DNA from: Skermanella aerolata KACC 11604
GTDB taxonomy: Bacteria; Pseudomonadota; Alphaproteobacteria; Azospirillales; Azospirillaceae
Direction of reading: 5' to 3'
DNA length: 32,327 nt
Assembly (NCBI RefSeq): GCF_000936425.1
Contig: NZ_AVFK01000055.1
Location: forward strand, 1 to 32,327
Under the pieces are notes generated by a model. The model ran no database searches. It was not told the DNA's origin and saw only the letters and a program-made list of their open reading frames with translations. The position numbers and the translations under genes are program-made. Below are positions 17,806-24,155 of this stretch, one piece after another. How positions within the stretch are numbered: the first letter of the stretch is position 1; each line of letters starts with the position of its first letter.

Positions 17806-18997
17806 ATGGCGCGATCTGCTGAACCCATCGTATTGAGCAAGGTCGAGCGTGATGAGTTGGATCGTCTGGTCCGGGCTCATTCGACGCCGCAGCAGGTGGC
17901 GCTGCGCGCCCGGATCGTTCTGCTGGCAGCCGAGGGGATCGGCAACCGGGAGAGTGCCCGCCGGCTGGGGGTCACGGTTCAGACAGTCCGGTGCTGGCGA
18001 CGGCGCTGGGACAGCGAGCCCGATCTGGCGTTGGCTGACCGGCTGGCTGATGCGCCGCGTCCGGGGACGCCGCCGACATTCACCGCGGAACAGATCTGCG
18101 CCATCGTAGCCCTGGCCTGCGAACCGCCGGACGCCAGCGAGGTGCCGATCACGCACTGGAGCCAAAGTGCGCTGGCCCGCGAAGCGATCAAGCGGGGCCT
18201 GGTCGAGACGATCTCCCACGGCTCGATCGGGCGTTTTTTAAAGGGAGGCTGATCTCCAGCCCCATCGCGTGCGTGCCTGGCTAACGCCGGCACCCGACCC
18301 GGCCTTCGACACCAAGTGCGCCGACATCTGCGCGATCTACCACGCCGCCGAAACAGCGGCGATGGCCGGGGTGCGCACCGTCTCGCTCGACGAGATGACC
18401 GGCATTCAGGCGCTGGAACGCAGTGCGCCGGGCTTGCCCCTGCGTCCGGGCGCCGTTGAACGGCGGGAGTTCGAGTATATCCGTCACGGCACCCAGACCC
18501 TGATCGCCGGGTTCGACGTGGCGACCGGGCAGGTGTTCGGTCAGATCGGCGACCATCGGTGCGAGACCGACTTTGCGGCCTTCCTGGAAGGAATGCTCGA
18601 TGGTGCCGCTCCGGACGTTCAGTGGGAGATCGTGGCGGACAATCTGAACATCCACCTGTCCGAGAGCGTGGTCCGGATTGTCGCCCGCCGCTGCGGCGTC
18701 ACACAGGACTTGGGGCAGAAACACAAGCGTGGCATTCTGAAGTCGCGCGCCAGCCGGGAAGCCTTCCTGCGCGATGCCGATCATCGCATCCGCTTCCATT
18801 TCACACCAAAGCATGCCTCCTGGCTCAACCAGATCGAACTCTGGTTCTCCATCCTTGCCCGCAAGGTTCTGCGCCGCGGATCCTTCACATCGGCCCAGGA
18901 CCTCAAGGACAGGATCAACAGCTTCATCGCCTACTTCAATGAAACCCTCGCAAAGCCATTCCAGTGGACCATGAGGGGAAAACCTCTGACAATCTGA
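17806..18997 (+). pseudogene. IS630-family transposase, frameshifted
   Basis: The first part, from ATG 17806 (GGAGGG just upstream), codes the helix-turn-helix region (RIVLLAAEGIGNRESARRLGV) and stops at 18250-18252. The second part continues in the +1 frame to 18997 with the IS630 DDE domain: [23 protein letters not shown], then [19 protein letters not shown]. Reading across CGTTTTTTAAAGGGAGGCTGAT, removal of one G restores a continuous IS630 protein (GRFLK joined to [15 protein letters not shown]). This is either an inactivating one-base insertion in the G-run or a frameshift site; the T6A3G3 run is suggestive, but the shift is not the usual -1. All DDE motifs are present. No clear right-end inverted repeat was found. 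Confidence 0.8.
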
Positions 18998-19094
18998 TCC
19001 TCAGCCGATGGGTGATGGATTTCCAGCGGGATGAACTAGGGTGAGACCGTGAACCACATTCCGGAAAACGACCCCGCCGGCACACAGGATCATT

Positions 19095-19136
19095 GCACCA
19101 TGTCGATGGTGGGAAGCACCATGTCGATGGTGGGAA
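19095..19136 (+). repeat. Two tandem 21-bp repeats, each a small hairpin
   Basis: A perfect direct duplication of a 21-bp unit (19095-19115 and 19116-19136). Each copy contains the dyad CACCAT-GTCG-ATGGTG. It ends 42 nt before the Uma2-like start codon, with an AT-rich TATATTATTAAT stretch in between, so it could be an operator overlapping a promoter. Confidence 0.7.
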
Positions 19137-19178
19137 ACTTCTACCTCATATATTATTAATGAAGACAGGAGGTGGGGC

Positions 19179-19787
19179 ATGGGTCTAGCGCAGCGGGTGA
19201 CGACACCGATGACGGTGGATGAGTTCCGCTCCTGGGCTGCCAGGCAGCCAGGGCGGTGGGAACTCGTCGACGGCCAGCCGCGAGCCATGTCGCCCGCCAG
19301 CAGCACCCACGGCTTCATCCAGGCGCGCGCCGCCTACCTGGTCGAGCGCCACATCGAGTTATCCGGCAACCCCTGTCGGTCTGCCACCGAGCCGCCGGTC
19401 ATTCCCGCAGCGTACAAACGGCACAACGCCCGGGCGCCGGACCTTGGGGTCACGTGCGCGCCGCCCTCCGACGATTGGGAACTGATGCGGCCGGTATTTC
19501 TCCTGGAAATCCTGTCACCGACAAATGAGCAGGATACCCGGGACAACGTGTGGGCCTACATGACCATTCCCAGCGTGCAGCAGATCCTGCTTGTGGATTC
19601 CACGGCTGTTCGCGGGGAGATGCTGCGCCGGGGCGATGACGGCACCTGGCCCGAGGAGCCGGTATTCCTCGGCCCTGACGATGCCATCTCCATCGACGCC
19701 ATCGGCTTCTCGTGCCCGCTGCGCGAACTCTACGCGAGAACCCACCTGGTGGAGCCATCAACGGAATCGGGGATCAGGCAACCGTAG
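19179..19787 (+). CDS. Uma2-like (DUF820) PD-(D/E)xK family protein
   Basis: 202 aa. The start is supported by AGGAGG 9-14 nt upstream. Family motifs: RWELVDGQ (E28), a central ARAPDLGV (D88), VFLLEILSP (E110) and IPSVQQILLVDS. The fold is a restriction-endonuclease-like PD-(D/E)xK nuclease, common in multiple copies in cyanobacteria and alphaproteobacteria; cellular roles are mostly unknown. At the position where many members have Lys (DRxxKxxxY), this one has DTRDNVWAY, so the catalytic Lys seems absent, as I recall for a subfamily of proteobacterial members. Activity is therefore uncertain. It stands alone between an IS630 remnant and the replication region. Confidence 0.8.
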   Translation: MGLAQRVTTPMTVDEFRSWAARQPGRWELVDGQPRAMSPASSTHGFIQARAAYLVERHIELSGNPCRSATEPPVIPAAYKRHNARAPDLGVTCAPPSDDWELMRPVFLLEILSPTNEQDTRDNVWAYMTIPSVQQILLVDSTAVRGEMLRRGDDGTWPEEPVFLGPDDAISIDAIGFSCPLRELYARTHLVEPSTESGIRQP

Positions 19788-20207
19788 CCGCGCCGGACCT
19801 GGTCAGTTTCCCTGGCCGGCAGGTGTGTCGAGGTGATGCAAGGCTTCTCGCAGCAGGATTGAGGTAATTGGCTGCGGACATGTCGGTACCGCCGCTGCCA
19901 AACCCAGATCCCATTCCCAGGTGATCTGAAAAAGCTGGTGTTTCAGCTTCGGGTTCGGGCGTGGGGCCGACCAAGCGCTTGGGAGTTGCATGACAGGCTG
20001 AAGGCCGGGAGCTGACAACTCGATCAGACGATCCTTGAAGCGGCCGCCGCCGGGGAGGCAACTCCGGAATACCGTGCATCAGCACAGACTTGCCCACTCC
20101 TTCCACTCAAAAGGCGGAAGAACCCGGTCGGGCAGAGCAGGGCCAAGCGGCACCCATAAGCCATGCGGAAATTCACGGCAGTTCCGGAGCTCTCAGGATC
20201 CGGAAAC
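19788..20207. other. Intergenic region upstream of the replication origin
   Basis: No gene is supported. Short open frames on both strands (for example 19774-20106 minus and 20090-20293 plus) have no recognisable domains and low-complexity composition. It may contain decayed coding DNA. Confidence 0.45.
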
Positions 20208-20228
20208 GAGGAAATTCGCGGCCCCTAA
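20208..20228 (-). repeat. Partial inverted iteron
   Basis: GCGGCCCCTAA at 20218-20228 is the exact reverse complement of the first 11 bases of the iterons, and four more bases to the left (GGAA) also match. It is 123 bp from the first direct iteron and in opposite orientation. Confidence 0.5.
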
Positions 20229-20314
20229 CTGCCTTACCATCCGGCCATGATATCCTTAACAGCCTGAAATCCGGCATTTTCAGCTCACGATGATAATCTT
20301 TTCGCGCTGCCGGC

Positions 20315-20323
20315 TTATACAAA
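20315..20323 (+). promoter_or_regulatory. DnaA-box-like site
   Basis: TTATACAAA matches the consensus TTATNCACA at 8 of 9 positions and sits 28 bp before the first iteron, as in many iteron origins. The assignment rests on position and similarity only. Confidence 0.4.
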
Positions 20324-20350
20324 CGGGGTGCGAATCGGGGCCGGATTCGT

Positions 20351-20543
20351 TTAGGGGCCGCTTTCTTCCCGTCTTAGGGGCCGCTTTCTTCCCGATTGGG
20401 GCCGCTCTCTTCCGGCGTTAGGGGCCGCTCTCTTCCCGATTGGGGCCGCTCTCTTCCGGCGTTAGGGGCCGCTCTCTTCCCGATTGGACGCGATTGACGG
20501 CGATTTTGACTGGAATCCGACATTAGGGGCCGCTCTCTTCCGC
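20351..20543 (+). repeat. Plasmid origin iteron array (7 direct copies)
   Basis: Seven copies of a 21-bp unit, consensus WTDGGGGCCGCTYTCTTCC then CG, GG or GC, starting at 20351, 20374, 20395, 20418, 20439, 20462 and 20523. The first six start alternately 23 and 21 bp apart, about two helical turns, so a bound initiator would line up on one DNA face. The seventh is detached by 61 bp and lies 61 bp before the repA start codon, where it may also serve in autoregulation. Copies starting TTA alternate with copies starting ATT from the second copy on. This is the expected arrangement for an iteron-controlled plasmid origin with the initiator gene downstream. Confidence 0.88.
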
Positions 20544-20603
20544 TTTTTAATCTTACGCGAGCCGGCTGACCTGTGTTCGATAGGGGGGCGTCAGGAGGGA
20601 TTT

Positions 20604-21617
20604 ATGACCAGCGACTTGCTCAGCTATGGAAACCTATCCATTCCCGAACCGGGATCGGCGGCTTCTGCCACATCGGAGTTGTCTTTCTCGCTGGCCGCTT
20701 TCTGCCTGATGGGGCTCCCGCTCTACAAGCCGACGAACCCGACCCAGAACTTCGTGCGCCGGTCTCCCGGTAAATACGCCCTCACCATCCGCCCGTTCGA
20801 GATTACGCTGGATGATGGGACCGAGCTGCGGGTTCCGATTCCCTTCGGCGTGATGCCCCGTTACGCGATCTTCTGGATCATGACCCAGGTGGCGCGGACC
20901 CGGCAGCGTGAGATTCCGCTGGGTGTCATCAAGGAGTGGAGCCAGGAGATCGGGCTGAAGGGAAGGGCGGACCAACTCCTTTATCTGAAGGACCAGCTCG
21001 TGCGGCTGGCCTTTGTGGACTTCAACCTTCAGCTTGTCGAGGGTGAGGGTGAGGATGACCGGATCACCCGGCGCACGCTGATCGACGAGGCCGTGTTCAG
21101 CAAGGGAGACCTCCAGAACTACGCCAACGGCCGCATCGACAAGATGCGCTGGCCGAAGTCGCTGATGGTGAGCGAGTGGTTCTATCAGGCCATCTGCGAC
21201 TACGTTGACCGCAACAACATCGTTCCCATCGCCACAGTCGGCCTGCGCAAGCTGACGCGCACGCCCATGGCGATCGACTTCTTCGCGTTCCTGTCCCTGT
21301 ATCTGCCCAGGCTGAAGGAAGGCGAGCAGAGAATCGTGGCTTGGGAAACCATTATCAGCCACTTCGGGCAGAATCAGACGCCCGCGCGCTTTCTCAAGGA
21401 TTACCGCTCGTCCATCGAGCGGGCCATTGAGGCCTATCCGGCAGCCAATGTCACGGTCGATCCCAAACAGGGCCTGATCCTGCGACACACCGATCCAGCT
21501 CCCATGGAGGAGCTGATACTCGCCCCGGTCGCCGCCGCGCGGGCCGTCAAACGCGACCGCTACCGGGTAAAGCCGCGCGGCATCCGGACAAACGCGGTGC
21601 AGAGGACACTGCTGTAG
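20604..21617 (+). CDS. repA: Plasmid replication initiator RepA
   Basis: 337 aa. The ATG at 20604 is preceded by AGGAGG at 20593-20598; the frame is open from 20484, but that extension runs through iteron DNA. The protein resembles the plasmid-encoded RepA family (PF04796-like): FCLMGLPLYKP near residue 35, the core VPIPFGVMPRYAIFWIMTQVARTRQRE (quoted here as VPIPFGVMPR then IFWIMTQVARTRQRE), then a winged-helix-rich C-terminal half (TPMAIDFFAFLSLYLPRL). It binds the iterons just upstream and opens the origin. The context (iterons, DnaA-box-like site) agrees fully. No parAB genes are in the window, so partition is encoded elsewhere or differently. Confidence 0.85.
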   Translation: MTSDLLSYGNLSIPEPGSAASATSELSFSLAAFCLMGLPLYKPTNPTQNFVRRSPGKYALTIRPFEITLDDGTELRVPIPFGVMPRYAIFWIMTQVARTRQREIPLGVIKEWSQEIGLKGRADQLLYLKDQLVRLAFVDFNLQLVEGEGEDDRITRRTLIDEAVFSKGDLQNYANGRIDKMRWPKSLMVSEWFYQAICDYVDRNNIVPIATVGLRKLTRTPMAIDFFAFLSLYLPRLKEGEQRIVAWETIISHFGQNQTPARFLKDYRSSIERAIEAYPAANVTVDPKQGLILRHTDPAPMEELILAPVAAARAVKRDRYRVKPRGIRTNAVQRTLL

Positions 21618-21665
21618 ATGTGGCCAAAGGATCAAGACCGTGATGTGACCTGACTTCAAAACACT

Positions 21666-21699
21666 TTCGGCTCCACCCTTGCTAGAGGGAGGAGCCGAA
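21666..21699 (+). terminator. Hairpin after repA
   Basis: A 9-bp perfect stem TTCGGCTCC / GGAGCCGAA with a short inner CCCT/AGGG pairing, 49 nt after the repA stop. There is no T-tract on either strand. It lies between repA and the converging tnpB element. Confidence 0.5.
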
Positions 21700-21858
21700 G
21701 CGCGACGGCCGGAGCCGCCTTAGGTCAGAACTGGATACCTCTGACATTAAGGCAGTTTCAGGATCCCGGCAAGTGGGAAACGGAGATGTTCCCACTGATG
21801 GGAGAGCTTTGCCGTCGCACCCGGACAACAACCTGACGAAGGATCGACTGCGTGAACG

Positions 21859-21877
21859 CTCCGCCGCCTGAAGGCGG
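21859..21877. repeat. Palindromic end of tnpB element, 3' side
   Basis: Nineteen-base sequence with the dyad CCGCC-TGAA-GGCGG, identical to 23293-23311. It lies about 18 nt beyond the tnpB stop codon (minus strand). Confidence 0.75.
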
Positions 21878-21894
21878 GCGGCTTCTGAAGCAAG

Positions 21895-23064
21895 CTATGC
21901 CGCAACCGGCTGGCTTGACGCTCCAGGGCCCGCTCCTGGCCCCTTTAACCACGGGAATGCCCGATGCTTGATGACCTTGGCCGCGTGAACGTCGCGATCC
22001 TCAACCGTCCCGCAACCGGGACAGTCCTGGATGCGGTTGTTCAGCTCTCGGATCGGGCTTTCGCCCGGCCGATACTTCGGCGTCACCATTCCGCAGCAGT
22101 CGCATTCCTGGGAAGTCCCGCGCGGGTCGACCTTCGCGACCAGACCACCAGCATTTGCGGCTTTGTAGTCGGTGAACGAGATCAACTGGCCCCACGCGGC
22201 ATTGAGTACGGACTTGGCGAGCATCCCGCTCGCGAGCCCGGTGATGTTCAGGTCCTCGAAGGCGATATGAGAGTAGAGGTTGACCAGGGTGCGGGACAGC
22301 TTGTGGGCGAAGTCCCGCCGCTGGTTGGCCGTCCTGGCACTATGCCGGGCAAGCCTCATCTTCGCCTTGAGTCTGCCCTTGCTGCCCCGCCTGCAGCGGC
22401 CAAGGGCACGCTGGAGACGGCGCTGTTTCGTGGATGCCATTCTGACCCACTGCGGTGTCGGCACGGCGTCGCCGTCCGAGGTGGCGATCAGGCTGGTCAG
22501 GCCGACATCGATGCCGCCCGCTGCCCTGACCGGGTCGGGTCCATGAGCATCGGGGGTTTCGACAAAGAAGCAGATATGCCACTTGCCGCAGGATCGGGAG
22601 AGCACGGCGGCTGCGGCCCCTGCCGGAAGGTCGCGGTGCCATCGGACCTTGATCTCGCCGGGAATGCCGACGATGCCGAACTTCCTGGATTTGCGGATCG
22701 TCAGTCCATCGCCGACCCGAAAGTCGGCACTGTCGAACATGCTTTTGGCTCGAAAGCGGGGGAAACCGCCCTTGCCCGTCCTGACCCTGCCGAAGAACGC
22801 CCTGAACGCCTTGTCGAGGCGGCGGACAACCTGCTGTTCGGCCGAGTAGCTGTAGCTCGCCAGCCGCTCGTCAATCAGCCGGACGGCCTTCAACTCGCTG
22901 GCCTGATCGATGTAGCTGAGCGTCCTGCCCTGCCGCCGATACGCCTCGATCCGCTGTTGGAGGCAGGCGTTGTAGAGATCGCAGAAGCTCCCGAGCATAT
23001 CTGTCAGAGCGACCGCCTGGGTGCTGTTCGGGAAGAGGCGGTATTTGTAGGTGAGGACAGGCAT
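21895..23064 (-). CDS. tnpB: TnpB RNA-guided nuclease (IS200/IS605 OrfB), intact
   Basis: 389 aa, the usual size. The N-terminal OrfB helix-turn-helix region starts MPVLTYKYRLFPNSTQ. RuvC catalytic residues are all present: D186 (GGIDVGLTSL), E270 (AFEDLNITGL) and D358 (DRDVHAAK). The zinc finger uses C321/C324 (CDCCG) and C348/C351 (CPGCG), with a 23-residue loop containing YRPGESPIRELNNR between the pairs. TnpB family members cut DNA guided by an omega-RNA transcribed from the element's end. The start ATG overlaps the stop of the small upstream ORF by one base, so translation is probably coupled. A decayed relative lies at 25590-26230. Confidence 0.92.
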   Translation of the reverse strand: MPVLTYKYRLFPNSTQAVALTDMLGSFCDLYNACLQQRIEAYRRQGRTLSYIDQASELKAVRLIDERLASYSYSAEQQVVRRLDKAFRAFFGRVRTGKGGFPRFRAKSMFDSADFRVGDGLTIRKSRKFGIVGIPGEIKVRWHRDLPAGAAAAVLSRSCGKWHICFFVETPDAHGPDPVRAAGGIDVGLTSLIATSDGDAVPTPQWVRMASTKQRRLQRALGRCRRGSKGRLKAKMRLARHSARTANQRRDFAHKLSRTLVNLYSHIAFEDLNITGLASGMLAKSVLNAAWGQLISFTDYKAANAGGLVAKVDPRGTSQECDCCGMVTPKYRPGESPIRELNNRIQDCPGCGTVEDRDVHAAKVIKHRAFPWLKGPGAGPGASSQPVAA

Positions 23065-23219
23065 CAGCAGCGCCCTGCTATCAGAGACACTCTTTCCATC
23101 TCTGCTTCAAGGAGACGACGCCGAACCTCGTCCTGTCTCCCGCCCGTCTTTGTGGCGACCATCCTTACCAGTTGCAAGGAGTCTGGTGTGATCCTGGATG
23201 TGACAAGGGGTTCTGCCAT
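23064..23219 (-). CDS. Small ribbon-helix-helix-like protein coupled to tnpB
   Basis: 51 aa from ATG 23219, ending TGATG so that its stop shares one base with the tnpB start. The sequence (SRITPDSLQLVRMVATKTGG, then RQDEVRRRLLEAEMERV) has the strand-turn-helix-helix pattern of CopG/Arc-type RHH DNA-binding proteins: a short amphipathic strand, then two helices with the second starting at the R/Q-x-E-V position. It lies inside the element's palindromic ends. The frame is open upstream to 23354, and no strong ribosome site supports ATG 23219, so the start is uncertain. It could be a regulator of tnpB or only a leader ORF. Confidence 0.5.
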   Translation of the reverse strand: MAEPLVTSRITPDSLQLVRMVATKTGGRQDEVRRRLLEAEMERVSLIAGRC

Positions 23220-23292
23220 AAGGGTAAGTGCACACCCGCCGAGGCGCGACGTCAAGCAGGAGTGCTTCTTTGCCGCCGGGCCACCGGCTTTC

Positions 23293-23311
23293 CTCCGCCG
23301 CCTGAAGGCGG
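23293..23311. repeat. Palindromic end of tnpB element, 5' side
   Basis: Exact second copy of the 21859-21877 palindrome in the same orientation. It lies 12 nt before the GGAGGA ribosome site of the gene at 23334. Confidence 0.75.
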
Positions 23312-23333
23312 CCGTCCCCAGCCGGAGGATCTG

Positions 23334-24155
23334 ATGGACTCCGCTTCCAGGCAAAGGGTGGGGCTTGTGCCCGCCCGGTACCTAGATAACCCCGAGGTAG
23401 GCGCCCTCGAGCTGGCTATCCTCTTCATTCTGTGCGCCCACGCCAACCGTCTGGGGGTGTGCTGGCCGTCCCAGGCCACCATCGCCGCCAAGGCCAAGCT
23501 GGACCGCGGCACCGTCAACCGGATCCTGGCAAAACTCGGTGCCCTGGGGCTGGTTGAAAAGGGTCGTCATCCCAACCCCAGGATCCGCGCCTGCACCTAC
23601 CGGCTGGTCGGGCACGATGCGCTGATGGGGGATTTCCTGGACGGCCTCGACAATGCCGCCGAGGAAGCAGCCGCCGCGATCCCTGTTGTCGTCAACGACA
23701 CAGAACACTTTGAACAAGATTCTCTCTCTCTGAAGCGCGCAGGCGCGCTGGGGGGGGAAGCGATCTGCGAGAAGCAGGAGGATGGCTCGGAAACCGTGCC
23801 GATGCTTGATGAGACCTGGGTCCCCGACCGCGCCGACATGGTTTTTGCCCAGGTCCACCGGGCCGATCTGGAACAGTCGGATTTGCTGCTGATCGTTCAG
23901 AAGTTCACGCTTCACTACCGCGGCAGACGGATTGCCGATCCCTCCGCCCTGTTCCGCCGCTGGCTGCTCACCGAGAGGAAAAATCATGCCCGCACCAACA
24001 AGCCGAATGACCGTCGTCCCGCGTCTCATCACAGCGACACCCGACGGGCAGGGCGCCGAGATGGTGCGGCTCCCTCATGTTCCGGCCAGACCCGCTTTGA
24101 CGCCTGGGCTCGAGCGGCGCTTGCGCGCCGAGAGCATTTCGCTCACGTCGGCTGA
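23334..24155 (+). CDS. Winged-helix (HTH_36-like) plasmid protein
   Basis: 273 aa. ATG 23334 is chosen because GGAGGA lies at 23324-23329 and the upstream extension is transposon DNA. Residues about 25-95 form a winged helix of the type found in plasmid replication and DnaD-like proteins: ALELAILFILCAHANRLGVCWPS, TIAAKAKLDRGTVNRILAKLGALGLVEKG (quoted in parts: TIAAKAKLDRGTVNRI, LAKLGALGLVEKG). The rest is acidic, then basic, with no known domain. Position just downstream of repA and overlap with the next gene suggest a plasmid maintenance operon now split by the tnpB element. Confidence 0.75.
   Translation: MDSASRQRVGLVPARYLDNPEVGALELAILFILCAHANRLGVCWPSQATIAAKAKLDRGTVNRILAKLGALGLVEKGRHPNPRIRACTYRLVGHDALMGDFLDGLDNAAEEAAAAIPVVVNDTEHFEQDSLSLKRAGALGGEAICEKQEDGSETVPMLDETWVPDRADMVFAQVHRADLEQSDLLLIVQKFTLHYRGRRIADPSALFRRWLLTERKNHARTNKPNDRRPASHHSDTRRAGRRDGAAPSCSGQTRFDAWARAALARREHFAHVG

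Larger units (their letters stand above)
21850..23320 (-). mobile_element. IS200/IS605-type element carrying only tnpB plus a small ORF (IS1341-like)
   Basis: An identical 19-nt palindromic sequence (CTCCGCCGCCTGAAGGCGG) occurs at 21859-21877 and at 23293-23311, flanking the tnpB gene at both ends. Subterminal palindromes at both ends without long inverted repeats are the hallmark of IS200/IS605 elements. No tnpA (Y1 transposase) is present, so mobilisation would need TnpA from elsewhere. The element is wedged between repA and the start codon of the next plasmid gene at 23334. The exact ends are not known. Confidence 0.7.

Noticed and set aside
17806-18252. First half of the IS630 transposase as a separate small DNA-binding gene
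   Set aside because: The sequence continues directly into the second half in another frame, matching a single IS630 transposase.
19774-20106. 110-codon minus-strand frame before the origin
   Set aside because: No recognisable motif or ribosome site; overlapping frames of similar length exist on the other strand.
20351-20543. Possible CRISPR array
   Set aside because: The 21-bp units are nearly contiguous, without unique spacers, and lie upstream of a plasmid initiator gene, so they are iterons.
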